This document shows, piece by piece, positions 35,864 through 45,990 of a stretch of 64,000 bases of DNA. Below the pieces are notes generated by a model, which did not search any database, was not told where the DNA came from, and saw only the letters and a program-made list of their open reading frames with translations. The translations under genes and the position numbers were made by a program. This DNA is from Gordonia jacobaea (lineage in GTDB: Bacteria > Actinomycetota > Actinomycetes > Mycobacteriales > Mycobacteriaceae), in the NCBI RefSeq assembly GCF_001186365.1, contig NZ_LDTZ01000018.1, positions 310,001 to 374,000 on the forward strand, written 5' to 3'. The number at the start of each line of letters is the position of its first letter. Position 1 is the first letter of the stretch.

Positions 35864-37231
35864 TCAGTTCGTGGCGGCGAGACCGGGCACCGCGTTCGGA
35901 TCCTCTCGAACCGACGCGGGATTCGTCTCCCGCAAACGCCATGCCGACGCACAGGTGATCAGCCCCATCACCGCGACGAAAGCGGCGACCAACGTCGTAG
36001 TTCCGGTAGCCGAGATCAGCCAGGTCATGATGAACGGCGTCGATCCGCTGATCAGGATGGCGGCGAGCTGGTAGGCCAGCGAGGCGCCGGAGTACCGGAC
36101 GTGCGGTTCGAACAGTTCACCCATGTACGCGGCGACAGGCCCGTAGGTCATCGACTGGAACACAGCGGCCACCGAGACCGCGATCATGAACATCGGCAAC
36201 GACGCCGTGTTGACGAGCATGAAGTACGGGAACGCCCACAGCAGAATGCCGAGGCCACCGATGATGATGAGCGGTCGGCGTCCGATCCTGTCCGACAACG
36301 AACCCGCCCAGATCGTGACCGGGAGCGAGACGAGGCAACTGAGCATGGACCCGATCAGCAATTGGTCGCGATCCATGCCGAGTTCGGCCGTCGCATAGCT
36401 CAATACGCCCGCAATCGAGATGTAGAAGATGGAGTTGGTAGCCGCGAGCAGCCCACATCCCAGCAAGATCGTCCGCCAGTGCTTCTTGACGGCCTCGACC
36501 AGCGGCGCCTGCACGATTTCCTGCCTACCCTCAGCGACTTCCTGTTCCAGCTCCTTGAACTCGTCACTGTCCTCGACACGCGTCTGGATGAAGTAGACCA
36601 CCGGGAACAGCACGACGCTGAGCAGGAACGGAATACGCCAACCCCATTCGAGGAACGCCGAATTCGACACCGCAGAGCTCGATCCCAGGAAGATCAAGTT
36701 GCCCAGCAGGACACCGCACGCCACACCCATTTGACCGAAGGTGCCCGCGAAACCGCGCCGCTTGGGGCTTGCAGATTCCGTCAGCAACAGCACGATTCCG
36801 CCCCATTGCCCACCACATGCCAGCCCCTGCAGGAATCGCAACGAGACCAACAGGATCGGCGCCGCGACTCCGATCGTTCCAGCGGTCGGCAGGCACCCGA
36901 TCAGGAATGTCGCCAAGCCCATCACGAACAGGCAGACCACCACAACGGGCTTTCGGCCGAACTTGTCGCCGTAGTGGCCCGCCACGATGCCGCCGATCGG
37001 GCGCGCGACGAAGCCAGCCCAGAAGGTGCTGAACGACAGCAATGTCCCCATCAGCGGCGACGAGTCCGGGAAGAAGATATGCGGGAACACCAGTGCCGCA
37101 GCAGTCCCGTATAGGAAGAAGTCGTACCACTCGATCGAGCTACCGACGAGCCCTGCGGCGAGCAACTTCCGATGCGCTCGCCTCCTTCCCTGCGCGACCT
37201 CGTCGCCCTGGGCAACTACTTCTGATGTCAT
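35864..37231 (-). CDS. MFS transporter, metabolite:H+ symporter (MHS) type
   Basis: A 455-aa, 12-span transporter. SSIEWYDFFLYGTAAALVFP in the first span, GHYGDKFGRKPVVV in the loop after span 2, and GGQWGGIVLLLTESAS are MHS-family marks (relatives carry shikimate, citrate or alpha-ketoglutarate with protons). It probably imports the acid degraded by the surrounding cluster. GAGGAG precedes ATG 37231, and operator C lies 34 bp upstream. Confidence 0.9.
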   Translation of the reverse strand: MTSEVVAQGDEVAQGRRRAHRKLLAAGLVGSSIEWYDFFLYGTAAALVFPHIFFPDSSPLMGTLLSFSTFWAGFVARPIGGIVAGHYGDKFGRKPVVVVCLFVMGLATFLIGCLPTAGTIGVAAPILLVSLRFLQGLACGGQWGGIVLLLTESASPKRRGFAGTFGQMGVACGVLLGNLIFLGSSSAVSNSAFLEWGWRIPFLLSVVLFPVVYFIQTRVEDSDEFKELEQEVAEGRQEIVQAPLVEAVKKHWRTILLGCGLLAATNSIFYISIAGVLSYATAELGMDRDQLLIGSMLSCLVSLPVTIWAGSLSDRIGRRPLIIIGGLGILLWAFPYFMLVNTASLPMFMIAVSVAAVFQSMTYGPVAAYMGELFEPHVRYSGASLAYQLAAILISGSTPFIMTWLISATGTTTLVAAFVAVMGLITCASAWRLRETNPASVREDPNAVPGLAATN

Positions 37232-37264
37232 CGATCACTCCTCATTCGGCTTCAGCAGATTGAA

Positions 37265-37286
37265 CTGAATCTGAGTTCATATTCAG
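37265..37286. promoter_or_regulatory. 22-bp palindromic operator C
   Basis: CTGAA and TTCAG arms enclose TGA-N2-TCA with the same spacing as operators A and B; only the outermost base pair differs. It is placed where it would block transcription of the MFS gene. Confidence 0.65.
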
Positions 37287-37296
37287 AGACGAAGCT

Positions 37297-37312
37297 AGTG
37301 ATGTCAATCACT
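37297..37312. promoter_or_regulatory. Inverted repeat AGTGA-N6-TCACT
   Basis: Five-base perfect arms with a six-base spacer, in the 253-bp divergent region between the MFS and reductase genes. Possible operator for the desaturase operon; evidence is symmetry only. Confidence 0.3.
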
Positions 37313-37484
37313 TGCGACAAATCGGAGTGATACGGCTCATCAGCCAGCCCCGAAAGAGAGCTGGCTTTCAGATCCATCGAGGGGTGCACAACCGAGAGAA
37401 CTCGTGCAACACTATTCAGAGCACAGTCGTTCACTGAATGGCTGTGACAGCCACACGAATCACCGCTTCCGAACGGAGCACACC

Positions 37485-38570
37485 ATGAGTATCCGTCTTC
37501 CCGAGATGATCGGATCGGTCGTCGAAGCAGGGCTCTCGCCGCATCCGGTCGACCGGTACCTCGAACTGCTCGACCCCATGATCACCTGGCGCGATCTGCG
37601 CGCAAAGGTCGTCGACGTGACACGTCCGACCTCGCGAACCGTCCGCATCACCTTGGCACCGACCAGGCAGTGGCGCGGCCACCGCGCGGGGCAGTTCATC
37701 CAGCTCAAGGTGGTTATCGACGGCGTCAGACACGTCCGCTGCTTCTCCCCTGCCAACGCACAGGGACACTCCGATGTCATCGAGTTGACCATCACCGCCC
37801 ACGACGACGGGTTCGTCTCGACCTACCTTCGCGACAATGCGAGAGTCGGCGACGTCTACGGCCTCGAACAGGCCGACGGCGACTTCGTGCTACCCCGGAG
37901 CCCGGCGGGCCCGGTCGTGTTCATCAGCGGCGGCAGCGGCGTCACGCCGACCCTGTCGATGTTGAGAACACTTGTAGCCTCAGCGCACAGCGGTCCCGTC
38001 ACGTTCATTCACTATGCACGGACGCCCGACGACGTCGCATACGCCACCGAGCTCAATGCGCTCGCGGCCGCGCACTCGAACGTCGACGTGCGCCTGCGGT
38101 ACACCCGCGGAGCCCACGGAGACCTCGAGGCAGGACACTTCACGACGGGGCATCTCGACGACATCGCTCTCGACGACGCCGACGTCTTCGTCTGCGGGCC
38201 GTCGACGCTGATGGATGCTGTCATCGACCATCTCGCCGACGCCCACCCCACCGCGCGAGTGCACAGTGAATCCTTCCGCCCGGCTCCGGCGGCGATCATC
38301 GATCCCGACGAACCGATCTCCGGCGACGTCGCATTCACGACGTCCGGCAAGGTCGCAGCCAACGACGGCCGCACCATTCTCGATCAGGCGGAATCCGCAG
38401 GACTGTCTCCCAAGTCGGGCTGCCGAATGGGAATCTGCTTCTCCTGCACCGCAGTAAAGAAATCCGGCTGCACCCGCAACGTGCTGACCGGCGACATCGA
38501 CAGCGAAGCCGACAAGCAGATCCAGCTGTGCATCAACGCACCTGTCGGCGACGTGGAAATCGAGGTTTAA
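37485..38570 (+). CDS. Ferredoxin-type flavin reductase, electron donor of the acyl-CoA desaturase
   Basis: A 361-aa three-part protein: FAD-binding barrel (RAGQFIQLKV and RCFSPANA), NAD(P)-binding domain (VVFISGGSGVTPTLSML, VFVCGPSTLMD), and a C-terminal plant-type [2Fe-2S] domain with Cys in GCRMGICFSC and IQLCI. It matches the mycobacterial oxidoreductase (Rv3230c type) that passes electrons from NADPH to DesA3. ATG 37485 follows ACGGAG. The desaturase gene starts two bases after its stop. Confidence 0.9.
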   Translation: MSIRLPEMIGSVVEAGLSPHPVDRYLELLDPMITWRDLRAKVVDVTRPTSRTVRITLAPTRQWRGHRAGQFIQLKVVIDGVRHVRCFSPANAQGHSDVIELTITAHDDGFVSTYLRDNARVGDVYGLEQADGDFVLPRSPAGPVVFISGGSGVTPTLSMLRTLVASAHSGPVTFIHYARTPDDVAYATELNALAAAHSNVDVRLRYTRGAHGDLEAGHFTTGHLDDIALDDADVFVCGPSTLMDAVIDHLADAHPTARVHSESFRPAPAAIIDPDEPISGDVAFTTSGKVAANDGRTILDQAESAGLSPKSGCRMGICFSCTAVKKSGCTRNVLTGDIDSEADKQIQLCINAPVGDVEIEV

Positions 38571-38572
38571 CA

Positions 38573-39760
38573 ATGACTGTCACCACCATCACCCCGTCCG
38601 AACACACCAACGTCCCGCCCGCACTGCGCGGGTCGTCGGACCCCAACACCCTTCACCTGAGCTACGAGCAGGTCGAAGCGCTCGGTCGCGACCTCGACGA
38701 GGTGCGCGCGCGGGTCGTCGCCGACCTCGGCACGAAGGACCGCGAATACCTGTACTCGATCATCCGCGCGCAGCGTGGTTTCGAGATCGCCGGCCGCGGA
38801 CTGCTGTTCTTCGGCTGGTTCCCGCCCGCGTGGATCGCGGGCGTCGGCGCGCTGAGCGTGTCCAAGATCCTCGACAACATGGAGATCGGGCACAACGTCA
38901 TGCACGGCCAGTACGACTGGATGCGTGAAGACACCTACAACTCGCGCGAATTCGAGTGGGACACCGTGTGCCCCGCCGAGCAGTGGCGCCACAGCCACAA
39001 CTACGTGCACCACACGTTCACCAACATCATCGGCGAGGACCGTGACATCGGCTACGGCATCCTCCGAATGGCGCGCGACCAGAAGTGGAACCCCTACTAC
39101 CTGGGCAATCTCGGGTACGCGACGGCGCTGATGTTGCTGTTCGAGTGGGGCGTGATGCTCCACGACCTCGAGGCCGAGAACATCGTGGCGGGCAAGCGCA
39201 AGTGGACCGACGTCAAGGGCCTGGTCAAGGGCATGTGGCGCAAGGCGAGCAGGCAGGTCCTCAAGGACTACATCGTGTTCCCCGCGCTGTCGGGTCCGTT
39301 CTTCCTGCCCACGCTGCTGGGCAATGCCAGTGCCAACCTGGTGCGCAATCTGTGGGCGTACTCGATCATCTTCTGCGGCCACTTCCCCACCGGCGCACAG
39401 ACATTCACCGCCGAAGAATGCAAGGACGAGACGCGCGGCCAGTGGTACCTGCGACAGATGCTCGGCTCGGCGAACATCACCGGGAGCAGCCTGTTCCACA
39501 TCATGAGCGGCAACCTCTCGCACCAGATCGAGCACCACCTCTTCCCCGACATTCCCGCGAGCCGCTACCCCACGATCTCCGAGGATGTCCAGGCGATCTG
39601 CGAGAAGTACGGCCTGCCGTACAACACCGGCCCGCTGCACCAGCAGTTGACGTCGACGTGGTCGAAGATCGCGAAGCTCTCGCTCCCCAACTTCATGACC
39701 TCCGATGACAACGATCTCACCGTCATCGTCGAGCGAGAGAAGTCGGCCGGAGTAGCCTGA
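38573..39760 (+). CDS. desA3: Stearoyl-CoA Delta9-desaturase, DesA3-like
   Basis: A 395-aa membrane di-iron desaturase. The three histidine boxes are HNVMH at 107-111, HSHNYVHH at 140-147 and HQIEHH at 317-322, with hydrophobic spans between boxes. It makes oleoyl- and palmitoleoyl-type chains from saturated acyl-CoAs using O2 and electrons from the reductase encoded just upstream. The two genes form an operon with the short protein that follows. Confidence 0.92.
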   Translation: MTVTTITPSEHTNVPPALRGSSDPNTLHLSYEQVEALGRDLDEVRARVVADLGTKDREYLYSIIRAQRGFEIAGRGLLFFGWFPPAWIAGVGALSVSKILDNMEIGHNVMHGQYDWMREDTYNSREFEWDTVCPAEQWRHSHNYVHHTFTNIIGEDRDIGYGILRMARDQKWNPYYLGNLGYATALMLLFEWGVMLHDLEAENIVAGKRKWTDVKGLVKGMWRKASRQVLKDYIVFPALSGPFFLPTLLGNASANLVRNLWAYSIIFCGHFPTGAQTFTAEECKDETRGQWYLRQMLGSANITGSSLFHIMSGNLSHQIEHHLFPDIPASRYPTISEDVQAICEKYGLPYNTGPLHQQLTSTWSKIAKLSLPNFMTSDDNDLTVIVEREKSAGVA

Positions 39761-39765
39761 CGCCC

Positions 39766-40074
39766 ATGATCGATCGCTACGAACGAAACAAGGACTTCGT
39801 CCAGGAGATCGTCGAATCCACCGCAACGCACGTCGGACGGATCGCGACGATCATCACGACGGCGGTCGCCGACGTCGCGCGCGAAGTCGGCGACATCGTC
39901 ACCGACGGTTTCGAGATGCGTGATGCGGCTCGAAAGGCCAAAGCCGACGACCATCGCGAGGTGGTCGACGCGGAGTTGGTCGACGCAATCGACGATGCCG
40001 ACGCCACCGAGACGGCGATCCGAGCCATCGAGACCGACCGCAAGGACGCATCCGAAGAGCATCACCGCGCCTAG
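39766..40074 (+). CDS. Conserved hypothetical protein downstream of desA3
   Basis: A 102-aa soluble, highly charged protein with no cysteine. It has an amphipathic helical N-terminal half (IVESTATHVGRIATIITTAV) and an Asp/Glu/Ala-rich tail likely to be helical or coiled. It starts five bases after the desaturase stop and ends just before a terminator, so it belongs to the desaturase operon. I do not recognise the family or function. Confidence 0.7.
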   Translation: MIDRYERNKDFVQEIVESTATHVGRIATIITTAVADVAREVGDIVTDGFEMRDAARKAKADDHREVVDAELVDAIDDADATETAIRAIETDRKDASEEHHRA

Positions 40075-40090
40075 TTCGTCGCACTGTCAC

Positions 40091-40119
40091 AGCGGGGCCT
40101 GATCCGATCAGGCCCCGCT
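40091..40119 (+). terminator. Terminator of the desaturase operon
   Basis: A perfect 14-bp stem (AGCGGGGCCTGATC and its complement) with a single-base loop, followed by a T/G-rich run. The rest of the gap up to 40247 holds nothing else recognised. Confidence 0.85.
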
Positions 40120-40247
40120 GTTGTGTCTGCAGATCAATCCGCGCAGGTCAGCGGGATTCCGATCACCGTGACGGCAACGTTGGCAGCCGAGATCGGGTGC
40201 ACCGTAAAGTTGTGGTGTTTCGCTAGCCGCATCTGCCTGGGAGTCCC

Positions 40248-40760
40248 GTGTCCGCACCAGCCATCCTCACCTTCCCCAACCCGGTCAACGAGTATGCCGC
40301 GCGGTCGACGGCAGGGCTGGTCGTCATCCTGGCGATCGTCGCCATCGTGGTGAATCACCCCATCGTCTACGCGTTGCTTGCCCTCGGATTCCTGCTGCGC
40401 GTGATGGCAGGCCCCAAGCTGTCGCCGTTCGGGCAACTCTCCGTGCGGGTCATCGCCCCCAAGATCTGGCGCAAGAGCAAACTCGTCCCAGGACCACCCA
40501 AGCGCTTCGCACAAGCCATCGGACTCGCCTTCTCCACCACGGCGCTGGTCCTGAGCCTGCTCGGCTACGGACTGGCCGCGCAGATCGTCGTCGGGCTGCT
40601 GATCGTCGCGGCGTTGTTGGAATCGGTGTTCGGATTCTGCCTCGGCTGCGTGATCTTCGGGTTCCTGCAGCAGCGCGGCGTGATCCCCGAGGACGTGTGC
40701 GAGGCCTGCAACAACATCTGGCTACGCAACCCCGAGCAGGCACCGGCCGAGACCCACTGA
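40248..40760 (+). CDS. DUF4395 family membrane protein
   Basis: A 170-aa protein with four hydrophobic segments. FPNPVNEYAARSTAGLV at the N-terminus, MAGPKLSPFGQL, and the late Cys cluster FGFCLGCVIF are family features; CEAC lies near the C-terminus. The conserved cysteine pair in the last span suggests redox or thiol chemistry, but the function is unknown. The start is GTG 40248. Confidence 0.8.
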   Translation: MSAPAILTFPNPVNEYAARSTAGLVVILAIVAIVVNHPIVYALLALGFLLRVMAGPKLSPFGQLSVRVIAPKIWRKSKLVPGPPKRFAQAIGLAFSTTALVLSLLGYGLAAQIVVGLLIVAALLESVFGFCLGCVIFGFLQQRGVIPEDVCEACNNIWLRNPEQAPAETH

Positions 40761-40802
40761 GGCATCAGTCAGAGGGCGCTGCCACAGTGCGAGACTGACA
40801 CA

Positions 40803-41417
40803 GTGGAACAGCCCGGATACGACGCGCTGGCGCAGCTATACGCCGACTCCTTTCCGACGCCGTATCAGTGTGCCGTCGAACGTCACGCCGTCGAGGCATT
40901 TGCCGACGAGGTCCGCGACCATGATCGATCCGCGACGGTCTTCGACGTCGGCTGCGGAATCGGCCACGTCACAGCCGATCTCGTCCGGTGGGGCGTACGA
41001 ACGGTCGGTCTCGAACCCAGCAACGGGATGCGCACCATCGCGATGCGTACATACCCTGAGTGTCACTTCATCGACGACGACGCGCTACTCACGCGAGCTG
41101 CGGCTGACATCGAGTGCGGCGCAATCCTGGCTCGCTTCAGTCTGATTCACGTGCCACCCGATGAACTGCCCGACGTGCTTGCCGCCTGGGCCTCCCGATT
41201 GACGAGCGGAGCACCGGTGTTGATCGGCACTCAGGCATCGCTGAACGCCGACACCATCGCATTCGATCACCGCGTCGCGCCTGCCTGGCGCTGGCATCCG
41301 GATGCACTCGCGCGCATACTGTTCGACGCAGGCTTCGACGAAACGTGGCGGTTGATCGCGCAGGCCGACGACACACATCGGTTCCCCGAACTCCACCTGA
41401 TGGCGCGGCGTCGATGA
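40803..41417 (+). CDS. Class I SAM-dependent methyltransferase
   Basis: A 204-aa Rossmann-fold methyltransferase. Motif I is FDVGCGIGHVT, the acidic end of strand 2 is in VGLEPS, and ILARFSLIHVPPDEL is the post-motif block of the Methyltransf_11/25 type. The substrate is unknown. GTG 40803 starts 42 bp after the DUF4395 gene. Confidence 0.85.
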   Translation: MEQPGYDALAQLYADSFPTPYQCAVERHAVEAFADEVRDHDRSATVFDVGCGIGHVTADLVRWGVRTVGLEPSNGMRTIAMRTYPECHFIDDDALLTRAAADIECGAILARFSLIHVPPDELPDVLAAWASRLTSGAPVLIGTQASLNADTIAFDHRVAPAWRWHPDALARILFDAGFDETWRLIAQADDTHRFPELHLMARRR

Positions 41418-41462
41418 GGGTCGTGTTCTGACAAGGCTTTTCGCGGCTCGAGCAGCGAGGGC

Positions 41463-42416
41463 CTAGTCCAGCAAGCCCAGGGCGATGCCGTCGAGGATGT
41501 CGTGCTCGCTGACGACGAGCTCGGAGATGCCTGCGCGCTCGGACAGGACCCGAGCGAGTTCCAGCGTCACCAGCGCGCCACCGCCGATCACATCGACGCG
41601 GCCGGGATGCATCGGTCCCAGCGCTGCGCGAGCGTCGCGAGTCATCGCGACGAGGTCGTGGCAGACGCGGTCGAGGTCGTCGATTCCGATGCGCGACAGG
41701 TGAATTGCGTCGGAGTCGTAGACGTCCATCCCCGCGTTCACGGCCGCGATGGTGGTGAGTGTTCCGGCGACACCGACCCAGGTGTGTGCCCGCTCGACCG
41801 GCACGGCGTCGAATGCGACGGCGAGCCTGTCGTGGATGAACTGCGTGGCGTCGCGGATCTCGTCGGCGGTGGGCGGGTCGGAATGCAGAGCGCGCTCGGT
41901 GGTGCGCACGCATCCGACGTCAGCGGAGTACGCGGCCGACACACCCTCAGCATCGCCGAGCACGACCTCGGTCGAGCCGCCACCGAGATCAGTCACCACA
42001 AACGGTCCTTCGGCAGGATCGAGTTCGCCGACGGCACCGCGGAACGACAGCCGTGCCTCCTCATCGCCGGTGATCACCTCGGCCTGCGCCCCGTCGACGA
42101 CGCATCCGAGCAGTTCCGCAGTCATCGCGAAGAAGACGTCGCGGTTGCGCGCGTCGCGGGTGGCCGAGGTAGCAACCATACGGACGCGTTCGACGCCGAG
42201 CGCGCGCATCACGTCGACGTAGTCGGCGAGCGCGACGCGAGTTCTCTCGATCGCCTCGTCGGCGAACTGCCCCGCGGCGTCGACACCCTGCCCTAGGCGC
42301 ACGACCCGCATCTCGCGGTGCAGATCGCGCAGGCCGCCGGCGGGAGGCGCGGCCTCTTCCGCGACCAGCAGTCGGATGGAGTTGGTGCCGCAGTCGACGG
42401 CGGCGACCACGGTCAC
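41463..42416 (-). CDS. ppx2: Ppx/GppA family exopolyphosphatase
   Basis: A 317-aa sugar-kinase/ASKHA-fold phosphatase. AVDCGTNSIRLL is the phosphate-1 motif, VTDLGGGSTEVVLG the phosphate-2 motif, and GVAGTLTTIA the adenosine-region block. It hydrolyses polyphosphate or (p)ppGpp. Length and order (eno - ftsB - DUF501 - ppx) match mycobacterial Ppx2. GTG 42416 overlaps the DUF501 stop (GTGA), so the genes are coupled. Confidence 0.9.
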   Translation of the reverse strand: MTVVAAVDCGTNSIRLLVAEEAAPPAGGLRDLHREMRVVRLGQGVDAAGQFADEAIERTRVALADYVDVMRALGVERVRMVATSATRDARNRDVFFAMTAELLGCVVDGAQAEVITGDEEARLSFRGAVGELDPAEGPFVVTDLGGGSTEVVLGDAEGVSAAYSADVGCVRTTERALHSDPPTADEIRDATQFIHDRLAVAFDAVPVERAHTWVGVAGTLTTIAAVNAGMDVYDSDAIHLSRIGIDDLDRVCHDLVAMTRDARAALGPMHPGRVDVIGGGALVTLELARVLSERAGISELVVSEHDILDGIALGLLD

Positions 42417-42994
42417 CGGTCGGACTCCGCGTCGTCTGTGGTTGCGGGGACGTCGGTGGTTGCGGGGACGTCGGGCCAGTCGGAGGGAATCGCCGTGCCG
42501 CGCATGCCATTTGCGGCTGCGAGCGCCACGGCCTCGTCGCCGAGGGGATTGACGCCCGGGCCCTTCGCGAGCGAGTGCGCGATCAGGACATGGAGGCACT
42601 TGACCCGATCCGGCATGCCGCCGCCGGAGAAGTCGGTTCCGAGCGATTCGATGGCGTCACGTTCGGCGAGGAACGACTCGTGCGCACGACGGTAGGCGGC
42701 GGCGAGATCGTCGTCGACGGCCAGGCGTGCGGTCATCTCCTTCATCACACCTGCCGATTCGAGTCGACTCGCCTCGGCGGTCAAGCGGGGATCGGTGAGG
42801 TAGTAGAGCGTCGGAAACGGGGTGCCGTCGGGTAGACGCGGGGTGGTCTTGACGACGGCGGGTACGCCGTCCGGAGTGCGATAACTGACCTCGATGACGC
42901 CGCGCGGTTCACGGCCGAGTTGTGTGGCGATTGTGGCGAGGTCGTCGTCGCTCACCTGCTGGCCGGCAGATTGGTTGCCGTCGGATGTACTCAC
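42413..42994 (-). CDS. DUF501 family protein
   Basis: A 193-aa protein of the DUF501 family, always found beside eno/ftsB/ppx in actinobacteria. GREPRGVIEVSYRTPDGVPAV and PFPTLYYLTDPRLT near the N-terminus and FLAERDAI, GGMPDRVKCLHVLIAH in the second half are conserved. It is cytoplasmic, and its function is unknown. It follows ftsB by 31 bp and is coupled to ppx. Confidence 0.9.
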   Translation of the reverse strand: MSTSDGNQSAGQQVSDDDLATIATQLGREPRGVIEVSYRTPDGVPAVVKTTPRLPDGTPFPTLYYLTDPRLTAEASRLESAGVMKEMTARLAVDDDLAAAYRRAHESFLAERDAIESLGTDFSGGGMPDRVKCLHVLIAHSLAKGPGVNPLGDEAVALAAANGMRGTAIPSDWPDVPATTDVPATTDDAESDR

Positions 42995-43025
42995 GCTTCT
43001 TTGCTACCAGTTCAGTGCGGCGAAC

Positions 43026-43739
43026 TCAGTGCGACCCCGGCGCGTCGGCTCCGGGTGGGGTCGATACGGACTGCCACAGGTTGCCGTACCAGGAGTTGGC
43101 CTCATGTGCCGCTTCGCGCTGACGCTCAGCACTTCGAGCGGCCTCATCGGGATAGAGCATGACGAACGGCGTCTCGCCGGGCTTGACCAACTTGAGTCGT
43201 TCTCGTGCCTTGGCCTCGATGTAGGCGGGATCGTTCTGCTCGTTGACCTTCTGCTGGTAGTCGGCGACCTGGTCGCGCAACTGTGCATTCGACTCTTCGA
43301 GCTGCGAGAACTCGGTGTGCTGCGAGAAGTACGTACGCAGCGGCATAGCCAGGGTGAGCGCGACGACGCCGATGACCAACGACAGCACCACTGCGCGTTT
43401 TGCGTCGACGTTGTGAAGTCGCTGCGCCATTCGTTCGGTGAATCCCGCCCGTCGTCGACGTTGCGCTCGCAGCCGCTCACGTTCGCGACGCACGTCGGAG
43501 ATCTCGTCACCGGAATCGCTTTCGCTGTCGGGGACGTCGTCGGTGTGTGCGTCGGAAACCTCGGCGTCGAAGTCGATGATCGAGTCGTCGTAGATCTCCT
43601 GTTCGCCGGTCTCGATGACCGAGACCGGCGAACGGCGAGAAGTCGACCGCTCGCGCCGGGGCGCCTTACGGGCACGCTCCCGAGAGCGGGGATCGCTCGT
43701 CGACGCACGCGTGCGCCGACGCCCTGAGCCCTGTGCCAT
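43026..43739 (-). CDS. ftsB: Septum formation initiator family protein (FtsB/DivIC-like)
   Basis: A 237-aa bitopic division protein. A long, charged Arg/Ser/Glu-rich cytoplasmic N-terminus (~125 aa, typical of actinobacteria) precedes one span (AVVLSLVIGVVALTLAMPL), then a coiled coil (QLEESNAQLRDQVADYQQKV) and the conserved PAYIEAKARERLKLVKPGET region. It belongs to the FtsQLB-type divisome complex. It starts 13 bp after the enolase stop. Confidence 0.9.
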   Translation of the reverse strand: MAQGSGRRRTRASTSDPRSRERARKAPRRERSTSRRSPVSVIETGEQEIYDDSIIDFDAEVSDAHTDDVPDSESDSGDEISDVRRERERLRAQRRRRAGFTERMAQRLHNVDAKRAVVLSLVIGVVALTLAMPLRTYFSQHTEFSQLEESNAQLRDQVADYQQKVNEQNDPAYIEAKARERLKLVKPGETPFVMLYPDEAARSAERQREAAHEANSWYGNLWQSVSTPPGADAPGSH

Positions 43740-43752
43740 GGGCTCTAGCTAA

Positions 43753-45099
<1,347 letters not shown>

Positions 45100-45166
45100 C
45101 TAGTCGGTGAAGTCAACAGTCACGCATCGAGCGCGCAAGGCGGGAGCGTCGAGGCTCATGCGGCGT

Positions 45167-45910
45167 TCAGTAGCGGACGTTGATCGAATACGCGTTGGCG
45201 TGGTCGCGCACGTCGATGACGTAGGCCATCGAATTGTTGTAGACCTTGACCGCTTTCTCCCAGCCCTGCGGTGTTGTCATGTCGCCGCCCGCGGACACGC
45301 ACAGGTAGCGGGCCGCAGACAGCGCGGCGTCGTCGATGTTGTCCGGATCGGCCCTACCGTCACCGTTGGCGTCGACGCCGTAGCGTCGCCACGTCTCCGG
45401 GATGAACTGGAACGGACCCATCGCACGGTCGTGAGTGGCGTCGCCGTCGAGTTTCCCGCCGTCGGTGTCGGGGATCTCCATGTTTCCCCGCGTCCCGTCG
45501 AGCGGCACACCCCTGATCGGCGGGCTGACGTCGCCGTTCGGCGCGATCTTCGAGCCGCGGTACTGACCGTGTTTGCTCTCGACACCGCCGATACCAGCGA
45601 GGGTCGTCCACCCGATTCCGCACTCGGGATGTTGCTGTCGTTGGATCTCGGCGGCGTTGCCGTAGGACTCCAGCGCGACGAACGGGATACCCGTGGCGTC
45701 GGAGATCGGCCGAGCCCAGTCGCGTAGCTGCTCAGCAGTGCGTCCAGGCGCGTTGATGTCGACAAACGGTACCGGCGTTCCAAGACCCGGCGGGATGCCG
45801 TCGGGAATGTCGGGACGGTTCAGGGAGGGGAGGTCGAGGCACGCCGACGTCAGAATTGCGACGCAGGTGAGAGCGGATATCGAGGCGAGTGCCCGTCGAA
45901 CGGTGGTCAT
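45167..45910 (-). CDS. lpqU: Lipoprotein lytic transglycosylase-like protein LpqU
   Basis: A 247-aa lipoprotein: signal peptide with lipobox ILTSAC (Cys24), a Pro-rich linker, then a lytic murein transglycosylase/SLT-like domain with catalytic Glu in GIGGVESKHGQYRG, and AMGPFQFIPETWRRYGVDANGDG. It would cleave peptidoglycan glycan strands from the outer face of the membrane. It precedes eno as in mycobacteria. ATG 45910 is chosen for the signal peptide. Confidence 0.88.
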   Translation of the reverse strand: MTTVRRALASISALTCVAILTSACLDLPSLNRPDIPDGIPPGLGTPVPFVDINAPGRTAEQLRDWARPISDATGIPFVALESYGNAAEIQRQQHPECGIGWTTLAGIGGVESKHGQYRGSKIAPNGDVSPPIRGVPLDGTRGNMEIPDTDGGKLDGDATHDRAMGPFQFIPETWRRYGVDANGDGRADPDNIDDAALSAARYLCVSAGGDMTTPQGWEKAVKVYNNSMAYVIDVRDHANAYSINVRY

Positions 45911-45990
45911 CGATTCACCATGGTGCCATTGGTCCCTTGGTGATCCCGCATCGTAGAGCGTAGCCTTAGCTCGCTTACGGTAGGTAAAGC

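Noticed and set aside
45940..45990. Possible IdeR/DtxR iron box in front of efeU
   Set aside because: TTAG and TTAC fragments are present, but alignment to the 19-bp iron-box consensus fails at most positions.
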